DNA from: an uncultured Spirochaetaceae bacterium
GTDB lineage: Bacteria > Spirochaetota > Spirochaetia > Treponematales > Treponemataceae
Reading direction: 5' to 3'
Assembly: GCA_902783155.1 (NCBI GenBank)
Contig: CACZPR010000091.1
Location: 1 to 47,288, forward strand
Length of the DNA: 47,288 bases
The position numbers and the translations under genes were made by a program. Below, piece after piece: positions 15,747 to 22,553 of the stretch (position 1 is its first letter; each line of letters opens with the position of its first letter). Under the pieces are notes generated by a model. The model ran no database searches. It saw only the letters and a list, made by a program, of their open reading frames with translations, and had not been told where the DNA came from.

Positions 15747-15968
15747 TGGCATATCGCCATGTTGCCCGGCACATTGAAAATCATTCGCTTCGCAATCCAT
15801 TGTACCTCGGCTGTCGGGGGCGCAATTGGGGTGGTGAATAAAGACATGCTGTGAAACAAATCGTAAAATCAAAATCCGCTGTCCGTTCGCAATAAAAAAA
15901 TCAGCTTGAACTTTTTCTGCCAATTCAATTTCTGAAACACAGCCCGAATCATTCTTTCAAAACCATCT
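15747..15968. repeat. Long direct repeat, copy 2
   Basis: Same orientation as 14877-15097, about 96% identical over the first 193 bases. The two copies bracket the toxin-antitoxin unit exactly, with the left copy following the PD-(D/E)XK gene and the right copy preceding the Fic gene. This resembles cassette boundaries, but no integrase or attC-like fold was recognised. Confidence 0.9.
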
Positions 15969-15971
15969 TTG

Positions 15972-16047
15972 TAACAAGCCATAATTGCAGTGCTGTTCAT
16001 TGACGCTGCTGTGTGATAGAATAATGTTGATATTGGAATGGCAAAAT
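15972..16047 (+). repeat. 75-bp leader repeat before fic, copy 1
   Basis: It begins TAACAAGCCATAATTGC and contains GCTGCTGTGTGA, AGAATAATGT and ATGGCAAAA. It matches 18591-18667 with scattered substitutions and one indel. It covers the stretch where the fic promoter should be, so it is probably a mobile or duplicated promoter/leader. Confidence 0.8.
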
Positions 16048-16085
16048 CAAACTACAGAGGAGTAAAAGTTGAACAGCGAACTTGA
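16038..16085 (+). other. Possible 15-codon leader ORF overlapping the fic start
   Basis: ATG at 16038 opens a 15-codon frame (MAKSNYRGVKVEQRT) that stops at 16085, after the fic TTG at 16069. The GAGGAG that serves fic lies inside it. Translation of this frame could influence fic initiation, but the frame could also be the decayed start of another gene, because the same MAKxx start follows the second leader copy at 18660. Confidence 0.3.
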
Positions 16086-17124
16086 TAGTGCCTTAGAAGA
16101 ATATATTCAGCTCGGCATTCAGCAGCAGCTTGATTATGATAAATTCTATCTCTATTCAATTATTACTCACTCAACTGCAATTGAAGGTTCAACCGTAACA
16201 GAAATAGAAAATCAACTTTTGTTTGATCAGGGGATTTCTGCCAATAAGCCGATGACAGAACAATTGATGAATCTGGATTTGAAATCCGCATACGAGCAGA
16301 GTTTTGTTTACGCAAAAAAACATACGGATTATTCAATTGAACTCTTATGTAAGCTTGCAGCCCTTGTCATGAAAAATACCGGTTCAACATATAAAACTAT
16401 AGCAGGGGAATTTTCATCTGCAAAAGGGGAACTTAGACTTTTAAATGTAAGTGCCGGTCATGGTGGAAAATCATATCTTGCATGGCAGAAAGTTCCGGAC
16501 AGACTGGAAAAATTCTGCCAATGGATAAATGAAGAACGAAAGAAAATTGATAAATCAAATACTCAAAAAATCTATGAGCTTAGTTTTGAAGCTCATTACC
16601 GAATAGTTTCCATTCATCCTTGGGCAGATGGAAATGGAAGAATGAGCCGCTTGATTATGAATATGATTCAGTATGAAGCCGAAATTATTCCTTCCATTGT
16701 AAAAAAAGAAAGTCGTGCAGAATATATACAGTCTCTTTCTCTGAGCCAGGACTATGAAGATTCTTCAAAGTTTATAGACTTTATGCTAAAACATCATATT
16801 GAAAATCTTAGGCATCAGATAGCAGATTATAAAAAATCTATGGAAGCTGATTTTAATGATAACGAACAAAAAACTTCGGTGCAAAATCAACATACAAATG
16901 ATACCGCAAAGATTACTCAAAAGATAACTGTAAAGATTACTGTAAACCAACAGAAAATAATTGATGCAATTAAAGAAAATCCATTTATTACGCAAGATGA
17001 ATTATCATCTATTGTTGGAATTGCACGCCTTAACATAAATAAAAACATGAAAAAATTACAGGAGCAGGGAATCATCAAACGAGTTGGAGCAGACAAAAAC
17101 GGGCATTGGGAGATTGTAAAATAA
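16069..17124 (+). CDS. Fic-domain protein (predicted AMPylase) with C-terminal winged helix
   Basis: 351 residues. The N-terminal inhibitory motif STAIEG is at 35-40, of class II type, where the glutamate blocks ATP gamma-phosphate. The Fic motif HPWADGNGRMSR is at about 183-194 with the catalytic His and the full DGNGR loop, so enzyme activity is expected. The last 70 residues form a winged-helix DNA-binding domain (TQDELSSIVGIARLNINKNMKKL). The start is TTG at 16069, supported by GAGGAG seven bases upstream. Such proteins probably attach AMP to a target protein under self-inhibition; the target is unknown. It lies immediately behind the second long repeat and a leader repeat. Confidence 0.9.
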   Translation: MNSELDSALEEYIQLGIQQQLDYDKFYLYSIITHSTAIEGSTVTEIENQLLFDQGISANKPMTEQLMNLDLKSAYEQSFVYAKKHTDYSIELLCKLAALVMKNTGSTYKTIAGEFSSAKGELRLLNVSAGHGGKSYLAWQKVPDRLEKFCQWINEERKKIDKSNTQKIYELSFEAHYRIVSIHPWADGNGRMSRLIMNMIQYEAEIIPSIVKKESRAEYIQSLSLSQDYEDSSKFIDFMLKHHIENLRHQIADYKKSMEADFNDNEQKTSVQNQHTNDTAKITQKITVKITVNQQKIIDAIKENPFITQDELSSIVGIARLNINKNMKKLQEQGIIKRVGADKNGHWEIVK

Positions 17125-17202
17125 GCACAACGGATGTCGCAATAAATCTGGAAAATATTTTCCCCGCCTTTATCACATCAATCGTAAAATCAAAATCCGC
17201 GT
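17125..17202 (-). pseudogene. C-terminal fragment of an XRE regulator gene
   Basis: Minus-strand reading gives ADFDFTIDVIKAGKIFSRF and a short tail, close to the C-terminus of the intact XRE gene at 18794-19123 (ANFDFTIDAIKAILDG, then SFETF). No HTH remains. The same ADFDFTI coding piece is also buried in both long repeats. Confidence 0.6.
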
Positions 17203-17224
17203 GACAAAAAAAAACGCACAAGCA

Positions 17225-17277
17225 TTGACAAGTAAACTTGGTATGATTATAATCAAAACGATGACAAGCAAACTTGG
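17225..17277 (+). promoter_or_regulatory. Consensus promoter with two operators
   Basis: TTGACA (17225-17230) and TATAAT (17248-17253) match the sigma-70 consensus exactly with a 17-base spacer. Two near-identical 15-mers, GACAAGTAAACTTGG (17227-17241) and GACAAGCAAACTTGG (17263-17277), are 36 bp apart. Each contains the palindrome CAAG-N4-CTTG. One covers the -35/spacer and the other the expected start site, so a repressor here would shut the promoter tightly. The XRE gene ending this operon is the likely repressor. Confidence 0.85.
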
Positions 17278-17299
17278 CAACAAAAAGGAGGCCTGTTTT

Positions 17300-18025
17300 A
17301 TGACATTGCAGAGAATCCGGCGGTTCACGCTCATAATTTCAATGCTGCTCTTTCCGATTACAATCTGGTATTTTTCTCCGTACCTTATAATCATGGCGGC
17401 GTTTAATCACATAATCAACGGAAGCTTCATTGTCTTTACGCTGATGTTTTTGTTCGGCATGTTTTTCGGCAGACTCTGGTGCGGATTTTTTTGTCCGACC
17501 GGATGCATGGGCGAATGTTTTGCGCAGTTTTCACCAAAGCCACCGAAACAGGGTTGGCGCAATTACATAAAATACGGAATCTGGCTCGTGTGGATTTCCG
17601 GGATAATTGTGTGCCACGTTCTTGGAAAAGGCGGATACACGGTTCAGCCGTTTTTTATGACGGACCACGGCATTTCAATTTCAAGCATCTACAATTATGT
17701 AATCTACTACGGCATTGTGATTTTATTTTTGATTCCAGCAATCGTTCATGGAAAAAGAGCAAACTGCCACTACATCTGCTGGATGGCTCCGTTCATGATT
17801 TTTGGCGGAAAGGTCGGTCACTTTTTACATCTTCCACAGCTTAAAATAAAATCGGAAAAATCAAAATGCACGGGATGCGGGATGTGCGAAAAAAAATGTC
17901 CCATGAGCCTTAACGTAAAATCGCTTGCGGAATGTGGTGAAATAAAAACTGCGGAATGTATTTTGTGCGGAGAGTGCGTGAGTGCATGCAAAAACAAAGT
18001 CCTAAAATATAAGATGGGGAGATGA
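17300..18025 (+). CDS. Membrane 4Fe-4S protein, NapH/CcoG-like
   Basis: 241 residues. About five membrane spans (Fer4_5-type) with conserved cysteine motifs between them: RLWCGFFCPTGCMGEC near residues 56-71 and CHYICW near 155. A C-terminal pair of ferredoxin motifs follows: CTGCGMCEKKCP and CILCGECVSACK. This is the layout of quinol-to-periplasm electron-transfer proteins such as NapH. Redox partners are not present in the window. The start at 17300 is chosen because AAGGAGG lies eight to nine bases upstream; earlier in-frame ATGs lie inside the promoter. First gene of a three-gene operon with a small membrane protein and an XRE regulator. Confidence 0.85.
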   Translation: MTLQRIRRFTLIISMLLFPITIWYFSPYLIIMAAFNHIINGSFIVFTLMFLFGMFFGRLWCGFFCPTGCMGECFAQFSPKPPKQGWRNYIKYGIWLVWISGIIVCHVLGKGGYTVQPFFMTDHGISISSIYNYVIYYGIVILFLIPAIVHGKRANCHYICWMAPFMIFGGKVGHFLHLPQLKIKSEKSKCTGCGMCEKKCPMSLNVKSLAECGEIKTAECILCGECVSACKNKVLKYKMGR

Positions 18026-18028
18026 AAA

Positions 18029-18367
18029 ATGACAAAAGAAGAGATTCTGGAAAAAAGCCGTGATGAAAATGCAGGCCGGGATATTGACGATATTGATGTT
18101 CAGAGATCGGCGGCAAGGGTTGCGTATTTTGGGTCCCCCGTATTGTGCGCGGGAATTTCAATATTGCAATTCATTTTTAAAAAGCGTGTGAGCGTCCAAT
18201 GCTGGATTGTATTTTTCGGAATGCTTGCAATTGCGTTTTCTGTAAAATATTTCAAACGTAAAAAACTTCACGAACTTTTTGTTGCCATAGGTTATTTTTT
18301 GATTTTCGCATCGCTTGTCGTTGCATTTATTTTTGAACTGACCGGACGGTTCGGAGGAGAATCATGA
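18029..18367 (+). CDS. Small membrane protein paired with an XRE regulator (DUF6442-like)
   Basis: 112 residues: a charged cytoplasmic N-terminus (KSRDENAGRDIDDID) and three hydrophobic segments at about 35-50, 58-73 and 85-103. GGGGAG precedes the ATG, three bases after the stop of the Fe-S gene. Membrane proteins of this shape are commonly encoded next to a tiny Cro/CI regulator, as here, where its end overlaps the XRE start by four bases. The function of the family is unknown. Confidence 0.75.
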   Translation: MTKEEILEKSRDENAGRDIDDIDVQRSAARVAYFGSPVLCAGISILQFIFKKRVSVQCWIVFFGMLAIAFSVKYFKRKKLHELFVAIGYFLIFASLVVAFIFELTGRFGGES

Positions 18368-18570
18368 ACGAGTCACTTGTCCTGAAAAACCGGCTGAAAG
18401 AAATCCGTGCAGAAAAAGGACTTTCACAAACGGAGCTTTCACGGATGGTCGGCGTATCGCGGAATACAATCAGTTCAATAGAGACGCTTCAATACTGCCC
18501 CACCGCAAAGCTTGCCCTCATTTTATGTGTCGCCCTGGACAAAAAATTTGAGGAAGTTTTTTATTTTTGA
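18364..18570 (+). CDS. Minimal Cro/CI-family regulator
   Basis: 68 residues, essentially only the HTH domain (LKEIRAEKGLSQTELSRMVG, then VSRNTISSIE), ending KFEEVFYF as is usual in this YgzD/YozG-like group. GGAGGAGA precedes the ATG, which overlaps the upstream stop. It probably represses its own operon through the CAAG-N4-CTTG sites at 17227-17277. Confidence 0.88.
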   Translation: MNESLVLKNRLKEIRAEKGLSQTELSRMVGVSRNTISSIETLQYCPTAKLALILCVALDKKFEEVFYF

Positions 18571-18590
18571 TATTGTTATAAATCTGGTTT

Positions 18591-18667
18591 TAACAAGCCA
18601 TAATTGCCATGATGTTCAATGCCGCTGCTGTGTGACAGAATAATGTGGAAGAGATTGAAATGGCAAA
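18591..18667 (+). repeat. 75-bp leader repeat, copy 2, without a gene
   Basis: Second copy of the fic leader repeat, here 20 bp after the XRE gene. It ends in ATGGCAAAAGCAAAAGAG followed by TTGTATGA, an open frame of only eight codons. The copy has lost whatever gene it served. The following stretch up to 18793 shows no convincing gene. Confidence 0.8.
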
Positions 18668-18793
18668 AGCAAAAGAGCTTGTATGAATGTTTTTAATATT
18701 GAAAAAATAGCGAAGACCGTTAGGTCTGAACAAATCCGTTTGTTAATAAAAGAAGGATTAAGTAGACAAAAACGGACACTGGGAGATTTCAAC

Positions 18794-19123
18794 TCACCCT
18801 CTATCAAAATAATCCCTGCAGAAAGTCTCAAACGATTTTACCTGGCCGTCCAGAATCGCCTTTATCGCATCAATCGTAAAATCAAAATTCGCAGACCGGA
18901 CATTTTCCTTTCCACGGAACAAATCCGAAACTGAAACATCGAGCGCATCGGAAAGTTTTGCGAGAATAGCAGGAGACGGAAACTTGTTGGCGCACTCAAT
19001 CTGCGACAAAAACGGAACCGAAATATCCGCCGTTTCAGCAAGCTCCGCCTGTGAAATGTGCCGGACAGCCCTGAACATCTTGATGTTGTGCGCAAGATTA
19101 TCCCTGATTTCCTTTTCTGTCAT
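18794..19123 (-). CDS. Cro/CI-family (XRE) regulator with C-terminal tail
   Basis: 109 residues. HTH_3 domain at about 10-65 (ISQAELAETADISVPFLSQI, then ECANKFPS), followed by a 40-residue helical tail with ANFDFTIDAIKAILDG. AAGGA precedes the ATG at 19123. The coding sequence of the tail recurs as fragments at 14989, 15859 and 17180, so this gene family has been shuffled across the area. ATTTG-N8-CAAAT at 19173-19190 in its upstream region is a possible operator. Confidence 0.85.
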   Translation of the reverse strand: MTEKEIRDNLAHNIKMFRAVRHISQAELAETADISVPFLSQIECANKFPSPAILAKLSDALDVSVSDLFRGKENVRSANFDFTIDAIKAILDGQVKSFETFCRDYFDRG

Positions 19124-19174
19124 ATTCTCTTTCCTTACAGTTATTTTTACTATTTCTAATTGATTAAGAAAAAT

Positions 19175-19203
19175 TTGACAAATAGCAAATCGGTTGGTAA
19201 AAT
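19175..19203 (+). promoter_or_regulatory. Orphan near-consensus promoter
   Basis: TTGACA (19175-19180), 17 bases, TAAAAT (19198-19203). It points right, but no supported gene begins until 19466, which has its own promoter element. A 51-codon frame from 19253 has no ribosome binding site and is unlikely. The transcript could be a small RNA, or the promoter could be a leftover. Confidence 0.55.
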
Positions 19204-19248
19204 ATATCTTAAAGGCACAGTTTGGTTTGCCAAGAGGATATATTTTAC
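19197..19248. repeat. 12-bp perfect inverted repeat overlapping the orphan promoter
   Basis: GTAAAATATATC (19197-19208) and GATATATTTTAC (19237-19248) are exact complements. GGCA (19214-19217) and TGCC (19228-19231) pair inside. The left arm contains the -10 box of the orphan promoter. A third GTAAAATATAT lies near 19336. The rest of the spacer to 19382 shows nothing. Confidence 0.75.
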
Positions 19249-19382
19249 GAAAAATGAACGCAAATGCTTGTCGTCATGCAGATTTTGTCCCTCCGTTTCA
19301 GCCGCACCCCACACCCGCGACTGCAAATTTCTACCGTAAAATATATACACAAACCAAATCCATAAATTCTCCAAAAAATCCG

Positions 19383-19431
19383 AAAAAAAATTTTCACTCT
19401 ATCACGTAACGCTAGAGTGAGCTTATATAAT
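19383..19431 (+). promoter_or_regulatory. Shared envelope-gene promoter element, copy B
   Basis: Eight A (19383-19390), CACTC (19395-19399), 14 bases, AGAGTG (19414-19419), TATAAT (19426-19431). CACTCTA and TAGAGTG also form an inverted repeat. Leader to the ATG is 34 bases and aligns with copy A. Confidence 0.8.
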
Positions 19432-19465
19432 GAAGCCATAAACTACTACTTAAAAGGAGTTGACT

Positions 19466-22387
19466 ATGAGAAACATGAAAAGGAAAATCGTTTCGGTCGT
19501 AATTGCTTTTTTTGCGATGGCAGTTACTTGTGCTGGAGCTTTTGCCGACACCGTAACATTCGACAAAAAGAATAAGGGAAACGAAAAGGATTTTGTCACG
19601 TTTGAATTCAGTACTTCTACTGAACTTGCTGCATTGTGCAAAAAATATCCGAAGAATAATGCCGAAGTCCTTATACAGGCAGGCTCTCCACTTGGAAAAA
19701 TTCCAGTTTCAAATAATGATGATGCTGAGTTTTTCTCAATTATAAAATGTTTTCCCGGTGCTGAATTTGATATGAATCTTTTTACTAATAGCGGTGTTCG
19801 GCTTAATGCGGATTCAGACGGAACCACATTTGAAAACGATGCGCTCATCGAATTCAAATACGATGGAAAAGCTTATTCATTGTCAAAAGTCACCGGTCAG
19901 GAACCAAGTATCGTATCATTCTTTAAGTTCAAACTGAAAGATCGATATTATTATCATGCTTATGTCAGCGAATTTATAAATGACTTGAGAAATGGTATTT
20001 GCAATGAGCAAAAATACGAATTCCGCTCGACAAAAGAGTTTGAAAAGCTCCGGGAAAAACACAAAGATGAATTATTTTGCGTAATAATTCCTGCTAATTC
20101 TAAGATTCGAAATGAAAAAGAATTGGAAAAACTTTCAAAACTGATTTTTAATGATTCAAAAACCATTAAGGACAAATATAATTCCAATTTTACTTCAACC
20201 TCAACAGTTGTAATAGAACCTCTTATTATTATTCCTCAGGACAGAAATGATCCAGTAAGTAGTATCGACCAAACAATTTCGTCACTATCTTCTGTCAGCA
20301 AGGGATCACGAAAATTTAATGTATGCGAAGAATCGGACTCAACTGTTATCAAGTTTGAAAAAGCCATTCTTAATAGCGAACGAAAAGCAAACGAAAAAGC
20401 CGGGCTTGGTAAAATTACAAATGAAGAAGTCAAGAATGAACGCAAACAGAATGAAGCTGCAGGATACGGACGGCTTACCAATGCGGAGGTAGCAAAAAAA
20501 CTTGAAAACGAAAGAGCAGCAAATGAAAAAGCCGGGCTTGGTAAAATTACAAATGAAGAAGTTGAGAAAGAACGCAAGCAGAATGAGGCTGCCGGGTATG
20601 GACGGCTTACCAATACGGAGGTAGCAAAAAAGCTTGACGCAGAAAGAAATGAAAATGATAATGCCGGCTATGGAAGATTGACCAATGCGGAAGTTGAAGA
20701 AGAACGCAAGTCAAATAAAGCTGCCGGAAATGGATCGATCACCAACGCAGAGCTTTTAGAAATACAGGGGACAGGTGGCAAAGCATGTTCTGTTTATTTT
20801 TTTGATTTTGAAGTAAAGGATAAGGCAGAGTGGAATGTAAAAAATTTTCCTGAGGGAAATGCCAAAACAAGAATGGAAACGGCTTTGGAAAACAGGAAGC
20901 AATATAATTTCAACCTGCTGACGACATTAAAAAAGCTGGACAAGGGGCATGAAAAAGAGTCCATATCTGTTACAATTCCCGTTGGAGCAAAAATGTGGAA
21001 CGAAAAGGATATGGTGGCTTTTATGGAATATTTTTATCTTGACACATCTAAGGCTCAAGAATATGTAAACACATTTATAATGCCAAAAATTAAAAAAAAC
21101 AAACCTGTGATATTTGAATTTTATGTATATGAAGGAAGGCGATATTATTCAATTTTTCTAAGCCAGTCACTAGCAGATCAATTTGAAGCAGAAAAAGAAA
21201 AAGAACGAATTGCAAATGAAGCTGCGGGTCGCGGTCGGTTTACAAATGCAGAAATAAACAAACAGTCACTTATGCAATTTGTTAAACAGGCAAAAGCGTA
21301 TGAACAAAAAAAGCAGTGGGCATTTGCTCTGAATTCTTATTACGATGCGATGGCATTGGATGTTGATCCTTATGCTAAAAAAGAAGCTGTGGAAGGTTAT
21401 ACGGCCTTAAAAAACACAATAGAAAGCGGAAACCCCGGATTTGGAAAATACAATGTATTTGATATACCGGGAGAATGGAAAAACCTTTTGATTGACGCAG
21501 AGAAATGTGCCTGTACATTCAGCCCTTATGATGTTTCCGTTGAACGCATCGAGTTTAAGGAAGTGGATTATAAAACAAAAACTGCAACTTATGACGTTCT
21601 GAAATCAGTAAATGTTAACGATAGATACAATAAAGTTGTAAAAGTAATCGAAAGCGGGTATAAAACAGCTTGGCGTAGTAGTTGGCCGGATTTGCCCAAA
21701 CCGGAAGATTGGCCGAAATATTCCGTCAGCGGTATCTATGCATTCAATTACCCAGAAGGTACTGATGTGGACAGCTCAGGTAAAAACAAATTGAAAACTG
21801 AACGCAGGAATTTCAATGCATTTGCAATATATTTTACAGATGACTTAAGTTACCCACGTAAATATATAAATGGCTATGGCATTGGTTATGAAAACAACCC
21901 GTTGTTTGGATATAGAACCCTCACCGATAAAGTATACTTATTCGAATACGAGATATCTATTTTTGATGAAAACGGCAAACCATTAACAAAGGGACAAAGA
22001 TTTACCATGGAAAAACAGGGTACAGACTATTATTCTTATATACCGAATGATTCAATTAAAGGTATATCCGCAGAAGTAATGAATCTTATAGATAATGGAA
22101 AGGCATATGCAAAAATTACAGGATGCTACCTGAAATATGGCTATGGAGAATATATATCTGTTTATGACAATGCAGTAAATGGTTTACACCAGATTGTCGG
22201 AAAAATGGAACACAACAGTCTTGTTTGTGATTTCGTTACGCTTTCAGGTGCGCAGGGTTGGGTGGCAACACTTTCCAAATGCGAAGCGTTTATTCATAAC
22301 TTAAAAGATCTAAAGGTTCGTATTGAAGATCCAAATGCGGAAAAAAATGTTGAAAAAGCTTTTGAGTTATGGGGTGAAAAAAAATAA
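19466..22387 (+). CDS. Secreted repeat protein of unknown function
   Basis: 973 residues. A signal peptide (basic start, hydrophobic 8-25, cleavage after AGAFA) sends it out of the cytoplasm; no lipobox. At about residues 304-433 there are about seven imperfect copies of an 18-24-residue unit of the form E-R-x2-N-x2-A-G-x-G-x2-T-N-x-E-V, with one more near 575-598 (IANEAAGRGRFTNAE). The sequence between and after is mixed alpha/beta with many Lys and aromatic residues, and two segments (about 160-240 and 460-540) look like duplicated domains. I do not recognise the family. AAAAGGAG lies before the ATG at 19466; an in-frame TTG two codons earlier is less likely. Driven by promoter copy B. Confidence 0.8.
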   Translation: MRNMKRKIVSVVIAFFAMAVTCAGAFADTVTFDKKNKGNEKDFVTFEFSTSTELAALCKKYPKNNAEVLIQAGSPLGKIPVSNNDDAEFFSIIKCFPGAEFDMNLFTNSGVRLNADSDGTTFENDALIEFKYDGKAYSLSKVTGQEPSIVSFFKFKLKDRYYYHAYVSEFINDLRNGICNEQKYEFRSTKEFEKLREKHKDELFCVIIPANSKIRNEKELEKLSKLIFNDSKTIKDKYNSNFTSTSTVVIEPLIIIPQDRNDPVSSIDQTISSLSSVSKGSRKFNVCEESDSTVIKFEKAILNSERKANEKAGLGKITNEEVKNERKQNEAAGYGRLTNAEVAKKLENERAANEKAGLGKITNEEVEKERKQNEAAGYGRLTNTEVAKKLDAERNENDNAGYGRLTNAEVEEERKSNKAAGNGSITNAELLEIQGTGGKACSVYFFDFEVKDKAEWNVKNFPEGNAKTRMETALENRKQYNFNLLTTLKKLDKGHEKESISVTIPVGAKMWNEKDMVAFMEYFYLDTSKAQEYVNTFIMPKIKKNKPVIFEFYVYEGRRYYSIFLSQSLADQFEAEKEKERIANEAAGRGRFTNAEINKQSLMQFVKQAKAYEQKKQWAFALNSYYDAMALDVDPYAKKEAVEGYTALKNTIESGNPGFGKYNVFDIPGEWKNLLIDAEKCACTFSPYDVSVERIEFKEVDYKTKTATYDVLKSVNVNDRYNKVVKVIESGYKTAWRSSWPDLPKPEDWPKYSVSGIYAFNYPEGTDVDSSGKNKLKTERRNFNAFAIYFTDDLSYPRKYINGYGIGYENNPLFGYRTLTDKVYLFEYEISIFDENGKPLTKGQRFTMEKQGTDYYSYIPNDSIKGISAEVMNLIDNGKAYAKITGCYLKYGYGEYISVYDNAVNGLHQIVGKMEHNSLVCDFVTLSGAQGWVATLSKCEAFIHNLKDLKVRIEDPNAEKNVEKAFELWGEKK
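20378..20765 (+). repeat. Tandem repeats encoding NxxAGxGxxTN units
   Basis: Alternating unit types (AGLGKITNEEV and AGYGRLTNAEV) repeat as a longer pair. The stretch GCCGGGCTTGGTAAAATTAC is identical at 20400 and 20530, showing recent duplication within the gene. Confidence 0.8.
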
Positions 22388-22438
22388 AACTGCATAAATA
22401 GATTTTTTTATTCCATCCCAACAATCACAGTTTTAATG

Positions 22439-22490
22439 AAAAAAAATCCACTCGCCCTATCATTAAAATGACAGAGTGAGTGGATATCTT
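22439..22490 (+). promoter_or_regulatory. Shared envelope-gene promoter element, copy C
   Basis: Eight A (22439-22446), CACTC (22449-22453), 19 bases, AGAGTGAG (22473-22480), TATCTT (22485-22490). The AGASTG-to-minus-10 distance equals copies A and B, but the -10 is weaker and the CACTC gap is five bases longer. ATCCACTC and GAGTGGAT form an inverted repeat. Confidence 0.6.
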
Positions 22491-22553
22491 GAATATGCAA
22501 GCCACAAAAACATAACCAGCAAACAGGATAATAAATTTTACGGAGGATTAAAT

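Noticed and set aside
14877..15968. Integron attC sites flanking cassettes
   Set aside because: The repeats are long and lack the paired RYYYAAC/GTTRRRY core sites and foldback symmetry of attC; no integron integrase is present. Kept only as a repeat with cassette-like placement.
18683..18934. 83-codon plus-strand ORF
   Set aside because: Most of it is antisense to the XRE gene at 18794-19123; only the first 35 codons are free and unrecognised.
19253..19408. 51-codon ORF after the orphan promoter
   Set aside because: No ribosome binding site, Pro/His/Asn-rich sequence without homology, and it runs into promoter element B.
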